In this document: positions 10,803-22,715 of the stretch, in pieces | Layout: each line of letters opens with the position of its first letter | Numbering within the stretch: the stretch's first letter is position 1 | From: Bryoerythrophyllum caledonicum | Taxonomy: Eukaryota; Streptophyta; Bryopsida; Pottiales; Pottiaceae | DNA length: 64,000 bases | Reading direction: 5' to 3' | Assembly: GCA_963971425.1 (NCBI GenBank) | Contig: OZ020522.1 | Location: 1,338,168-1,402,167, forward strand | Made by a program: the position numbers and the translations under genes | The notes under the pieces: model-generated | The model's input: the letters and a program-made list of their open reading frames with translations, nothing else | What the model was told of the DNA's origin: nothing | Database searches by the model: none

Positions 10803-13800
10803 CTATACTGCATAGTATTTGAGGAGCAGAATCTGAAGAATACGCTTGATTTCATCCCGACTGAAACTAGGTGCGTGAATAAAGACATCTACCTCCGGGT
10901 CTAATCCACACACAATGTTGAATATGTAGTAGAGGTGCTTACAGTAAGTCCATGAACCGCGTTTGCCAAGCGATTTCTTCGACATCTCTGTAAAAGAGAG
11001 GCAGTCGCAGCTTGGAAACTGGCCGATTGTGACGAAATACCGGGAAACTGTGGAAATGTTCCGCGACTCCAAAGTGACAATGCAACCAAGGGCTGGAGAC
11101 GGAACCATTAGAATCGTGCAGAGTTTTCCCATTATGGAGTGAGCAGAGGCGCAGTTGTTATGATGACGAGTAGTAGGAGCAGCTTCGTTTCTTCGGATGT
11201 TTTTTCCGTATCGTTTGGTTGGATGGTCTCTAGGGTTAGGAGGCACAGGATAATCGTTTAGGTTGACGGAGACGCCTTTACCAAACAACTGTCTACGGGA
11301 CAGAACCTCACGCTCAGCGAGACAAAACCCTGCAGTTTCGAAGGCAAGTATCTCTGTTTTGCTCAGGTTTGTGCCCATCTGAACTAGCCAAAATTGTGGA
11401 GGAGGTGGCATGCTTTGAACCCACTTGCGCCGTGTGCCCATAACACAACGATGAATGTCATCGTTGCAGAAGAAGAACCGATGTCTCTCTAATCTAATCT
11501 TTCTGTAATTATCCATCAAGCCGGTGTAAGTAGGGGCAGCTGTTGCTCGGTTATTCTGTACAATAGATGCCACACACTTCTTTCTTGTACCGGCTTGAAG
11601 AGCGAAACATTTCCTAGCAGATGTTTTAGGAAGCCTTGCGATGTGCCAGTCATTCTCATCACAGACCGTCTCTTGTACAGCTCTCACGTGTGGAACCCGG
11701 GAAGAAGTTCTTGGTGGAGACAAAGGAAGTACTTCAGGAGCCTCCGGAGAGGGATTTGGTGATGGCGAAGGATCATCAGCTGTGAGATCCACAATCACTT
11801 CATCAATGCGACGTGCCTTACCCCTGGGGCGGGAGATGCTAATCTTATCCGGGCGATGTGAATCAAATTCAGAACCTGGAGGAAGATCAACTTTTCTCTT
11901 CAAGGATACGAACTCCTCTTCTCCTTCTAGATGAGGATTGCGAGTGCAGAATTCGTCCGCACCGGGCATGTTGGCAAGGGCGGCATGAAGAACCTTAGCA
12001 TTTCCTGAACGTTGGGCGGTGCGAAGGGCAACACGGAGCCGGAGTTCTTCCTTTCCTGGACCCGTACCTGGCTTCTCACCCTTCAGGAATTGATAGTACG
12101 CAACAACTTGCATGAAAGCACGAACCATGTCGTCGACTGCAGCAACATAGAAATCATTCCCTCGTTTTCCCGACTGTTGCAACCATTTGTTATGAACCGA
12201 CTCAGCCAAATTACAGGAAGGCATCTCGGCTAGTTCAGCTTCGCTGAGGTTCTGCAGAGAATGGGACAAACATGGTTCAAGAGGAAGATTGAATTGTTAG
12301 AACTGTTTAGAATAGCAAAGAAAAGCAATGCAATGATGTAGACGTGAATTAAATAACAGAGGAGGGACATGTTAGGAAATCTTGCAATGCGAGTTCTAAA
12401 CACTGATTTAATGTATCGTAATCAGGGCCACAACTTCCGTATTGCCGATATCGTCGCCAACAAGGGGCTGCCGACGACCGCATTGTTTAAATGCATGATA
12501 TGAAATGGAAATAGAGAATGTGCAACTTACGATTCTGTCTGGGTGCCTACAAGGCCAAACTATGTGAGGCTATCGAATGACACCAATTGAAGCAATTCTG
12601 GAAAAGAAAAAATAAGTGCACTTACAAGCTCCATGAATCCTCCCCATTGCCGATATCGGAAATGCCAGAAAGATAGCCAAAGCTCTAGTCTCGGAAGCCC
12701 TTCCTCAGTTGATGCCCCGGAGGACAACCACCATGCCCTGATTGCCAAGTACCTACACTCGGCCACCTCTAAAGAGATGGAATTTTTATGTTGCTTACAC
12801 AACATTCGGTGCTGATCTTGAAGGTCGCTTCGAATATTTGCCTTGGTGTGCTTTTCAAGGGACTGAGCCCAATGAAAGAGGCAAGTTCTTTCTCTGGATT
12901 CCATTGGAACGGCAGGGTCGCCACTACCGTAAATTATTCGAACAGCATTCCAGTTAGCCTTGGCGCTATCCGCCATGAATCCCTTGAAATTTGAACTGAG
13001 AAGGTCATGCCTGATACAAACTGCATTCAGATTCTGCCAGAACACAATCTGAGCTACCACATCTTCGGACTGCATATCGCAAATAGCAATGGTCATGACC
13101 CGACAGTAAGTAGAGTCATACACATGGCAAGCCATTGTGGTCCAAGATTTGACACGTTTGACGTGATCAAACATCATCCAGGAGTCCTCCAAATCGCCCC
13201 TTTGTTGCATTCGCTTCACTAAATCAACTCCACTCCCAGGACCAACCTCAGCCATCTTGAAGATGAAGACTTTATCAGACTCTGTTCCTTGACCAGGGAA
13301 ACGATTCTCTTGTATGAAGGCCCAGTTGCTTGACCCCCTGAGTCTGGTGATGCTATCCATGACACCGAATCGGCGAAGGTAACGAAACGTTGTCACCTCA
13401 TTCCGAATGCTGGGAGAAGACATCAGTTTGAACTTGTCCAAGACGGGGACAAGTTCTTCCAAAGGCAATATCCTCTGTGGAACACCATCTGGGCATAAGA
13501 GTAATTCCCCTAGGAACTCCTTGCTAGCTTCGAGGACAATAGAGGAATTTGTTCCAGCCGGAGTTTGTTCCACCTGGTCGCCAATGAGGCAACGAAGCTT
13601 TGCAGAGGAGTCCCTGCAGTTCCCTTTCTTCACGGCATGACCATGTGAACCCAAGTGAATGCAAGCTCAGGTCAAATGGCTATCGCCAAGAACGTAATAT
13701 ATCTTTGCTGGGCAACATCCATAACAAGTAGGCGGAACGTGACACACAGCGCAGACAACAGTGGAATGAAGAGGAGGGTCACAGCCTGGCACAAATGGTG

Positions 13801-14746
13801 ATGCAGAATTCCCCTCCCACTCAGTTTCATTAACTGAGGACGATCTGTTCGGACGCTTTATGAAATCACAGGAATCATTGGCGCACTTCAGGTCGCCAAG
13901 ACATGAAGACATTCGAAAGGTGAGGTGAAACTCAGATTTGATGTGCGAAGTGGCTGTTCTCGTCCAAGCGTGGCCGTCATCCCGTTTATCCATTCCGTGC
14001 AGGTGGCCAACCTTTGTGGAAGGAGGATACTTTCCCAAAGGAGGTAGTTCAAAGATGACATCTCCATCGAAATCTGGAGGGAGAAAATCAACCTTGCGTA
14101 CTAGAATGGAATTGTAATCTAGTTTTGACAAAACAGACTTGGAGCCACGTCGGCTGCTAAGAAGTCGGAGATACTGGACAATACTATTGGAAGGAGGAAG
14201 AGGGGGTTTAAGATTGGTGTGACGAACACCCTGAGACGGTGTGGACTGAGAAACATGGATTGCCGAGTTCAGAAGGGAAGCACTGGGAGGGGTAGCATAA
14301 GGGATGCACTCGCTGTCGGAATCGTCACTTAGAACGACGACTCCATCATCAGGTGGCTCTAGTTTTACCTTCCGGAGAAGTGGAGTCACATCAGTTGCAG
14401 CAGAACAGCGACCAGGTGTCAAGTTTAACGATCCGGTAATCGGTGCATTATCCACAGTCCCATAAACTCGATAGTTTCCACGAGCCAGTAGCCAAGTCTT
14501 TGTGCCGTCATCAGAGGAAGGCATTTGAGCAACTGTATGGCTGACCTCGTTTGTGACGGGATCAAGAACATCCATATCAACATGGACACTGTGTTCCAAG
14601 AAATGGAAACGAGAGGCCAAACGACTTTCAGAAACTGCAGCAAACCCATCATCTGAAACAGGAAAAGAAATGGGTAAAGCTTGACCAGCAGCGCGAAGGA
14701 GAACAGATCCACATTTCAGAACATGTGATGCAGCCATGTAATACAA
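10803..14746 (-). pseudogene. Mutator-like transposase (MULE-A) with one in-frame stop
   Basis: Exon 1 is 14746-12626 and exon 2 is 12251-10803. The 374-nt intron has GTAAGT and CTGCAG ends. The frame is open for about 1,190 codons except for one TGA at 13667-13669, where the paralogue MULE-B has arginine (CGA). Landmarks: a Cys-rich patch (CAVCHVPPTCYGCC) just before the stop; the DDE region of MULE transposases, with YDSTYCR for the first Asp, GFMADSAKANWNAV for the second, ERTCLFHWAQSLEKH as the C/H motif and a helical ELWLSFWHFRYRQWGGF block with the likely Glu; and a SWIM zinc finger near the C-terminus (SCDC...CKHLYYIF). MULE transposases bind terminal repeats and cut out DNA. I could not identify terminal inverted repeats or a target-site duplication. 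The single stop suggests recent inactivation, or a tissue-collection or read error to be checked. Confidence 0.85.
12440..12486. repeat. Trace of the GCTGCCGA palindrome family inside the MULE-A intron
   Basis: ATTGCCGATATCGTCG and CCAACAAGGGGCTGCCGACG inside the intron match, with changes, the satellite unit at 18540-18600 (CCAGCAAGGGGCTGCCGATA). The palindrome itself is broken. Confidence 0.5.
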
Positions 14747-15903
14747 GATGTGTGGTGAACAAATTCAAAAGAAGGATGAGGCTGGAGAGTCTAAGGATGC
14801 AAAATGATGTGAAGCCTGTGAATGGCAAGATCTACCGAGAGGACGGAATAAAGATTAAATGTAGGTTTTCAGAATGCCATAAGTTCAAGGAAGACGTAGT
14901 TCAACTAATTCCGTAGTAGAGTGGTTAAGAGACGCCGCCCTTGAATTAAAAAGAAGATTCTCAATAATGCTATAGTACCAGGTGTTGAAAAATAATATCC
15001 ATGAAGAGTACAGTGTTTAAAAAAATGTCAGGGATTAGCACTAAAGAGCTATATAGTGGATTTAAGTATTGAATTAATGAGGCCGTCAATATTCATCTCA
15101 AGTTGCAGCCTAAATATCCTCCAGTTCAGAGAATGGCGGCGAACTCAATATATTTCATGAAAGTACCAGGTCTGTCAGCACAGAGACTGATGCAAACCTC
15201 AATAAGTGAATCAATAAACGTGGATTCTACCTGGGATTTCGACTTGGTAATAAGGAATAATTGTCAGATGAATAGACGCGCTAGATTTATTGGTGGCGGC
15301 CGCTATATAGGAATAGAATGAGTAGGGGGTCTCGACAAGATTGGAGAGGTGAATTTGACAGAGAAAGGGAACTGCAATTCAAGGGCTATGCCGATGAGAC
15401 GACGAAAACAAACATTCTTCTTTAGATCCAGTAGTAGATTGGTGGATGTTGGGGACACAGCAAGAGTACTTGAGTTTGAAGGGACAGGGAAGGCCAGAGT
15501 GGGGGAGGTAGGAGAAAGTTTAACTAACCTTCAAAGATTGGTAGAAAGCAATATAGTAAATGGTGATATTTCAGCTGTACTCGATTAGCAACAATCAACG
15601 CTTCTACTCTCGAGCTTAGGGTTTCGGATCATAGCTCTGACCCTCGATCTTCCTTCTGTGATCAACCTAATTCCCCGTAAGACATGACACCGGTTTCAGT
15701 CATCAAAGTCTTTGCGGGCGACTAATATTTGCAAAAACTATTTGTGTTGACGTGATCGCAGAATATCGAGATCTTCATAGTTTAGCGATAGAAGGAGCCG
15801 ACGAAGGACGGTGCTCAGCGGCCGTCATTGAGGGTTAGTATCTCTTGTCTATCTTTGATTATCTGGTTAGTGCAGAACATTCCACAACAATGCACGATGT
15901 CGG
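14747..15903. other. MULE-A upstream flank, no gene called
   Basis: Two short plus-strand open frames (15103-15321, 15349-15588) have no recognisable content and no paralogue here. The segment is probably the 5' flank of MULE-A. AGTAGAGTGGTTAAGAGACG near 14915 resembles a tRNA A box, but no B box follows at the right distance. Confidence 0.4.
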
Positions 15904-15933
15904 TTGCATCCTCTCGCGCATGGAGCGCCAACA

Positions 15934-16535
15934 CTTGGAGGCTGCCGACATCGGCAGCTCACTCCAGGCGTCGCGACCTGTGCAGGTTGCCGCGCCAGCA
16001 GAGGGCTGCCGATGTCGGCAGCTCCCAGGTGCCGGGGCTCCATGCGCGAGAGCGCCAGTACTTGGAGGCTGCCGACATCGGCAGCTCCCTCCAGGCGTCG
16101 CGACCCGCGCAGGTTGCCGCGCTAGCAGAGGGCTGCCGATGTCGGCAGCTCCCAGGTGCCGGGGCTCCATGCGCGAGAGCGCCAACACTTGGAGGCTGCC
16201 GACATCGGCAGCTCCCTCCAGGCGTCGCGACCCGCGCAGGTTGCCGCGCCAGTAGAGGGCTGCCGATGTCGGCAGCTCCCGGGTGCCGGGGCTCCATGCG
16301 CGAGAGTGCCAGCACTTGGAGGCTGCCGACATCGGCAGCTCCCTCCAGGCGTCGCGACCTACGCAGGTTGCCGTGCCAGCAGAGGGCTGCCGATGTCGGC
16401 AGCTCCCAGGTGCCGGGGCTCCATGCGCGAGAGTGCCAACACTTGGAGGCTGCCGACATCGGTAGCTCCCTCCAGGCGTCGCGACCCGCGCAGGTTGCCG
16501 CGCCAGCAGAGGGCTGCCGATGTCGGCAGCGTCCA
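15934..16535. repeat. 127-bp satellite, five units, each with two palindromes
   Basis: The word CTTGGAGGCTGCCGAC starts at 15934, 16061, 16188, 16315 and 16442, exactly 127 bases apart. Each unit carries GCTGCCGACATCGGCAGC and, about 60 bases later, GCTGCCGATGTCGGCAGC. The spacer between them contains TCGCGACC, and the outer spacer contains CATGCGCGAGAG. Units differ at only a few positions. Because the unit length is not a multiple of three and stops are absent, all frames on both strands stay open, which explains long but meaningless open frames here. Confidence 0.97.
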
Positions 16536-17140
16536 ATCTCTTCATACTATTTGCGCCGCACAGAGTTTTGTATGCTAAACTTGTGTTCATGTGAATGCAG
16601 AGGAACGAGATCCTAATAGTATTGCGATGGAGGACGCCGAAATTTGGAGGATTACGGCGGATGTCAATAACGGTATGTAACTTTTGTTGCCCCACAACTC
16701 ATTTTCATCTTTCTCGATTATTTTCATTGGCACATAACCAAGCCGGTCGGTCCAGATTTCCAGTGTGTGCATGATGCGATTGAAAAACAATATCCATTCT
16801 GTATCGGTTTCCACGTAGGACGTTACTGTTGTTAATTGTCACTGGGATTCGAGCTTATCCGTTGTTCGACTCATGCCATTTACAAGTTCAGGTAGCATAC
16901 AAATACCATTTCCAACTTGACGAAATCCTAGAGAATCAAGTAACTTACGTAAGAATGATAGATCTCTAGCTAGGCGAGAGTAGTACTGCTTTGAATGTCG
17001 TAGTGTCTGTTGCGAACGATCAGACACTGTATACACAGGTCATGTAGATCAACCATCCCGTGGTCGGACCCTTGGTTTAGGGTTTACGGTGTTTATATAT
17101 ATCATCATCTGGGTGTCCAGGTGAATTAATAGGAGGGTGA
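16536..17140 (+). repeat. Duplicated first-exon segment, copy 1
   Basis: This segment is nearly identical to 18600-19225. It begins right after the palindromic satellite (TCATACTAT...GCGCCGCACAGAG), includes an exon-like piece (ATG at 16627, MEDAEIWRITADVNN, then donor GTATGT at about 16673) and runs past the TTGGTTTAGGGTTTACGG block at 17070. Copy 1 could serve as an alternative first exon for the gene whose standard start is at 18687, or it may be a relic. Confidence 0.85.
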
Positions 17141-18479
17141 AGCTAGAATAACACAAACTGTTGTAAACTACTTCGCCAAGTCCAGTCGTTTGTGGCGTAG
17201 CATATATTAACCTCTAAAGTCGAAAACCCTCAAAATTGCCCTCTTTCAATGCAAGGTGAAAATTTTTAACTTTTGACAAATTTTCGAGTATGTAACCGTT
17301 AGATCTAGTGCCTAACTTGTACATGTACATGCATTCCGAATCTTAGTTTAAAATTCCTCTCCATTTGTGAGATCGTAATGTTCAAAGTTGGAAAAATAGA
17401 TTTTTTCCTCGTTGTAGAATGGAAAACGACTGTTTTGGGGGCCAAGAAAACCATTTTTGAAAGGAAATTTGACATGAGGCTCTTCAAATTCTTGTTCCTA
17501 TGTGAGTAAGGAATATGTCCATATAATTTTTACCCTCATAGGACCTCTCAAACTTAAAGAAACGCTTAATTTTTCACATGGAGGTCTGCTGAAACACAAA
17601 TACAAATGCCCATTTTCAACAATTAAAAAGGCATGTTACAAAATTATCGGATTGAAAATCCAAACGGTGAGATCATCAGCTGTGAGATCCTCTTTTACAT
17701 GTACGAATCACTAGTTTGGGTGAATTTTTGAAGTTACTGCGATCTAATTGATTTTGGGCAGATTTTGAGAATAAATGAGACTATACCGCAGTTTGGGGCA
17801 GATTTCAGCATGAATTAACAGTGTTTTCAAACTTTGACCGTGAATATCTCCTAAAGTATGAGGAATTTTGAAGCATGAATGGTGTCATTTTATAGGTCTG
17901 GGAAAACTCTACAGCCTTCCAAAATTGTAGCTTCATACGATCTAAATTTAGTTATGACGAGAGCGTGACCAGAGTCAGATCGATCTGGTCGATTTCGACT
18001 TTACCGGTTATGCTGCAGTTGGACTTTGGCAAAGTGGTCCGCATGCTGCTCGCAGATGCATATTCCGCTTTGCTTAGTGGTCAACCCTACCATATTTTAA
18101 GCTGAACGGTGATACCTAAGATTAGGACCAACTTATGATGTCAATCAAGCTTACACAGGCTTCTGACATACCAACGAGGGTAGCTATTTTCGGGGGATGA
18201 GTCAACAGTTTATGATAATTTACGTCGGAATAACCAATCAGCCGAAGCGGTCCTAATCGAGGACATCTAGTTCCCGGCGGTTTTCTGGGGCACGGATTAT
18301 GCATGTCCTCGGTGTGCGCCAAGCCCATAATTCATTGTTAGGGCTCAAAAGCAGTTGTTGTTTAAGGTACGCATTTCAGTGCACCAATGCACCACAGCTT
18401 TGAGGTCGCGACTATGCAGTTGTCGCTTGCAAGTAGGTGAAGAAATTTCTTGAAAATTGGGTTAGCTGAGGCTAAAGCT
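17141..18479. other. Intergenic or intronic sequence between the two duplicated segments
   Basis: No gene is recognised. The block at 18006-18085 (GTGGTCCGCATGCT...) has a relative at 19296-19380, so the duplication is longer than the near-identical core. The remainder is AT-rich and without long frames. Confidence 0.4.
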
Positions 18480-18600
18480 CCATCCTCTCGCGCATCGAGC
18501 CTCGGCACCTGGAGGCTGCCGATATCGGCAGCTCCCTCCAGGCGTGGCGACCTGAGCAAATTATTGCGCCAGCAAGGGGCTGCCGATATCGGCAGTCTCC
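18480..18600. repeat. Single satellite unit with perfect palindromes
   Basis: Two copies of GCTGCCGATATCGGCAG(C), at about 18516 and 18579, flank the same GTCGCGACC-type spacer in changed form (GTGGCGACC). In this unit both palindromes have the symmetric centre ATAT. It sits directly before copy 2 of the first-exon segment, as the array does before copy 1. Confidence 0.9.
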
Positions 18601-19225
18601 AGTCTCATCATACTATAAGCGCCGCACAGAGTTTTGCATGCTAAACTTGTGTTCATCTGAATGCAGAGGAACGAAATCCTAACAGGATGGCGATGGAGGT
18701 CGCCGAAGCTAGGAGGATTACGGCGGACGTCAATGACGGTATGTAACTCTTGTTGCACCACAAGTTACAACTCGTTTTCATCTTTCTCGATTGTTTTCAT
18801 TGGCATAGAACCAAGCCGGTCGGTCCAGATTTCCAGTGTGTGCATGATGCGTTTGAAAAACAGTATCCATTCTGTATCGGTTTCCACGTAGGACGTTACT
18901 GTGACTGTTGTTAATTGTCACTGGGATTCGAGCTTATCCATTGTTCGACTCATGCCATTTACAAGTTCAGGTAGCATACAAATACCATTTCCAACTTGAC
19001 GAAATCCTAGAGAATCAAGTAACTTACTTAAGAATGATAGATCTCTAGCTAGGCGAGAGTAGTACTGTTGTGAATGTCGTAGTATCTGTTGCGAACGATC
19101 AGACACTATATACACAGGTCATGTAAATCAACCATCCCGTGGTCGGACCCTTGGTTTAGGGTTTACGGTGTTTATATATATCATCATCTGGGTGTCCAGG
19201 TGAATTAAAAGGAAGGTGACTGTAC
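18601..19225 (+). repeat. Duplicated first-exon segment, copy 2
   Basis: This is the partner of 16536-17140, offset by about 2.06 kb. It carries the likely true first coding exon of the ParB-methyltransferase-like gene (ATG 18687, donor at 18739). Confidence 0.85.
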
Positions 19226-19384
19226 AATTACTCAAACTGTTGCATGCAAACTACTTCGCCAAGTCCATTCATATGTGGCTTAGTGGTTTTTTAGTTCCAG
19301 TTGGAATTGCGAACTGGTCCGCATGCTACTTGTACATGCATAATCCGCTACGCTTAGTGGGCTAGCCTAGCATATTCGAAGATT

Positions 19385-19515
19385 AGAACCATCCTCTCGG
19401 GCATGGAGCCCCGACACCTAGAGGGTGCCAACATCGGCAGCCCCCTGCTGGCGCCGCAACCCGCACAGGTCGCGACGCCAATAGGGGGCTGCCGATGTCG
19501 GCAGCTCCTAGGTGC
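19385..19515. repeat. Satellite unit in the first intron
   Basis: A diverged unit of the 127-bp family (CATCCTCTCGGGCATGGAGC, then CAACATCGGCAGC, then GGGCTGCCGATGTCGGCAGC at about 19486) lies in the intron between exons 1 and 2 of the ParB-methyltransferase-like gene. The left palindrome is damaged and the right one is intact. A short GTGCTCTA(GGTGCCGG) duplication follows. Confidence 0.85.
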
Positions 19516-22500
19516 CGGTGCTCTATGCCGGTGCTCTAGGTGCCGGGGCGCCTGTTTTCAAGAGTGCCTTTGATCAAGCGCGCGTGATCAGGACTGATCA
19601 ATTTATTCCATAATCTCTTTTGCTCCCTGTTGTAGTTCATAATCTTTGAATTGTTGTCCTTGTTCAGCATTGGAAGAAGGAGAAGCGGAGGCTACAGCCC
19701 CGGCTCCTGGTGGTATATCTCATCGGTCACAGCGTGATATCTTTGAAGAAGGTAATTCTTCAGTTGCATCAATACTGAATTCATGATAACTGGCTAATAT
19801 TCTATGAATCCTTAGGTGATGATGGCCGGGAGGCTCATACTTTGGACAATGAATCCATCATCGAGGACGTTCCACTTTCTGATGTTGGAGATCAGCTGCG
19901 TGATTGCGAACCGGCTGTCGAAATGTCAGCAGAAGAGCTTGGGAGGGAAATGGATAAGTTGGTCGTCATGGAGTCGTCGAACACCAGTCTTATCCTTGAC
20001 GAAAGGCGATTCAAGCCAAGAAACAAGTCAAAGCTTAGTATTCCCCTATGCCGAATGTTGCCTCTCGCTGCGGTAAGACCATACCTAAAAAACGATGTTA
20101 TGGCACTTGGAGCACAGTTTGTGACCACAGGCTATATGGACGGCCACGGAGTGTTCTACGTTGCCATCCATGATAATGAGGGCAGATCGCAGGAAGTGAC
20201 CCATGAAATTAAAGCAAAATGGAGCCCAATGTGAGTTAAGGCTGACGAAGAGTTCGAGATTGAGTTAATGAAAGAAGAGGTATGGATGCAGTTCTCGGGA
20301 AAAATGTTCTTCGTGTGGGACGGTAATCACAGGCTCGCAGCGTGGTTACCTATAATTAATAGAGATCACAGCAGTGATCCAGCGTGGCATTATGCAGTTG
20401 AGTCAATCATTCTTGAAGTTGATGGACAGGTGGGGCGCCTCCAAACCGCACTTCACCAAGTAAATTGGTACGCTTCTGGACCAATTCGAGATAATTTTTA
20501 TTGCTTTGTACTTCTCTAACTGTTTTTCCTATTAAATGCAGGAGGAACCAAATTGGACATGTAAAACTTAACCTCGTCCACAAGCTCTATCGCATGCAAG
20601 GAATCGTTGGACAACCTTTGAAGTTTTTTGAAGATTTGGTATCGAAAGAGGACCTCGCAAGCGCGGACAAGAAGCAAAAGTCTGCAAATCAACACACATG
20701 GTATACATTGACAGTCGATGCTCTCATTGGTGTCCTCTATCAGGTACATGTAAAATTGATTCTTCTCATATCTCATTCTTCCAGTACATTGTATCAACCT
20801 TGATTTTAAAGTGCCTTCGACTGAATTGATCATTACCCTTGTCGGCATCGAATAGTCTATAGCTTGAAATGGTTCCTGTGGTTCAGCTTATCTCCTGATG
20901 ACGATGTAGGCACCATCTTACTTTAGCAGGCCTCTTCAGTGGAGCTCTAAATCATGCAATTACCGATCCCTCTCCATTTTGTCTTCATGTTATTTTTTTT
21001 TCTGATTAGCATTTTTCTATATAGACCCCTAACTGAATGCTATTTATCTCATTTCTGCAACAAGAGTTAGGTGACGCCGTTGCCCATGCTACTAGGAAGT
21101 TCAAAGAACAGTTCCCAGAGAAATCTAGCGAGTGGAACAGTGGGAAACTTCATGAGGTTATTGGGAAAGCGGTTGCCAAGATCAGGAAGGACCGGCGGTC
21201 CGAAGTAATGAAGCAGCTTCCCATTGCAGATCCGAAGCATACGCCGCATTTTCTTTGTGAGGTGCGAAAGCACTATGAGAACCACGAAGATGACCCTGAA
21301 ATGTCCCAGGAGAAGCTCTGGTACCTTGCGACATCAACCATGGACCCCTCCACGAAGGTCAAGTGGTTGCAGCGTTGGAATATGCCTACATCGCTTCGGG
21401 CAGCTGTGCGATTTCCTCGATCAAAGTTCGTTGACCACTCATTTCCAGAATGGCTACACAAGGCCACCTGGATGGCGCAGGTATGCAATTTTGCTGCATA
21501 CTAGCTGCAAAATACTATGTTTATTGTTCCCTCATTTTATATGTTCCATGTTTCCAGATTGCCAATGATGTTCAGGACCTCTTCACTGCCTTGCTATCTG
21601 ATCTCAATGTCACCATCGACTATCACCCGGCTTGTCAATGCGCTGTGAAGAGTCTTCCTGATTACGTTGAGGAGATGCGGATCCAGCTATGGGATCTTGC
21701 TTTTGTTCAGGACTTCGAGGTCAACAAAACTCATAAGAATAAACAACCGGAGGACCACATCGGTTTGGCCGAGGCGGTTTCTAGAGTTCTGTTCAGGTAC
21801 TACCAATTTGTTCTCCTTCCTCGAAGTGCAGTGTCGAAGACTCCTGCATTCTTTCCTCGATACTTAGACAGAAGAAGTGACAATTGCATGATAACTGACG
21901 AGATTGCGAAGAGGTGGGGTCAAGAGCATTTTGCAACTTGCGGTTGGTATTTAGATTGCCCACTGAATTGCCCTCCGTCTTTTGAGATTTCCCTAAGGAA
22001 TGGGATACAGCCAGCCTTGATTGGCACGGAGGTACTTGTGCACCCGCCCGCCTCCGACGCCACAACCTCGAAGACCCGGGTGTCAAAGCGCAAAGCGGAA
22101 GAGGAGGCAAAGAAGAAAGTTGCTGCAGAAATTTCCCTGAAGGCGGCAGCTGAAGCGGAAGCGAGAATTCTCTTGTTATCAGAGGCGGCGGCAGTGGATT
22201 CCAGCCGGAAGACAACGCTGGAACCAATGTTAACGGCCACAACGGAGATGGATTTAGATGTTGTCGTCCCCGAGTTTGCTCCGTTGTTTTGTCCACCACG
22301 GCCTTCATCTTGCTCGGAGGTACCAGCTGCGGACGTAGACTTTGGTCTTGTGAATCCAGACACCATCATCTCTGAACAGCGGAAGAAACGTGCGGCTTCG
22401 ACAAAGCTCCAAACCAAGCCATCCTCCTCTGTTCGATCTCGTATTTTTGTTGCCAACTCCAGTATAAGAAATATAATGGAGGATTTGCCCAACGTCCATC

Positions 22501-22696
22501 CAAACCTTCAAGAACTCAACGACTTTGCCCTCCAGGTACTCTTCTCATTTACTAAGAAATCAGTTCCACTTACCATTCAACTATTTCGTACTGATCTAAT
22601 GTTCTGTAGTCATTATGCAATTTGTTTGCATACCGTTTTCTTCAACCCCAATGTCGGTAGTGGGAAGGAAATACTCCTTTCGTGTATTTCCCCAAG

Positions 22697-22715
22697 CATT
22701 GCCGACATCGGCACT
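22697..22715. repeat. Lone palindrome in the sixth intron
   Basis: TGCCGACATCGGCA lies inside the intron 22536-22880 of the ParB-methyltransferase-like gene. It is the same core as in the 15.9-19.5 kb satellite but without the rest of the unit, so the palindrome can exist on its own. Confidence 0.8.

Noticed and set aside
12640-12665. Member of the GCTGCCGA palindrome family in the MULE-A exon (TTGCCGATATCGG)
   Set aside because: It encodes the conserved FRYRQWG of the transposase; MULE-B has the same residues without the palindrome, so the likeness is coincidental.
14910-14950. tRNA gene or SINE suggested by AGTAGAGTGGTTAAGAGACG
   Set aside because: Only an A-box-like word is present; no B box at the proper distance.
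15934-16535. CRISPR-like array
   Set aside because: Whole 127-bp units repeat, spacers are not unique, no cas genes exist, and the genome is eukaryotic.
15828-16695. Open frames of 136-278 codons on both strands (RLPTSAAPSRRRDPRR-type and CRHRQPSAG-type repeats)
   Set aside because: They are by-products of the stop-free 127-bp satellite; every frame is open and none has domain content.
20229-20290. Short intron starting at GTGAGT over the TGA at 20232
   Set aside because: The paralogue reads continuously through this point and the residues on both sides align, so a nonsense change is simpler.
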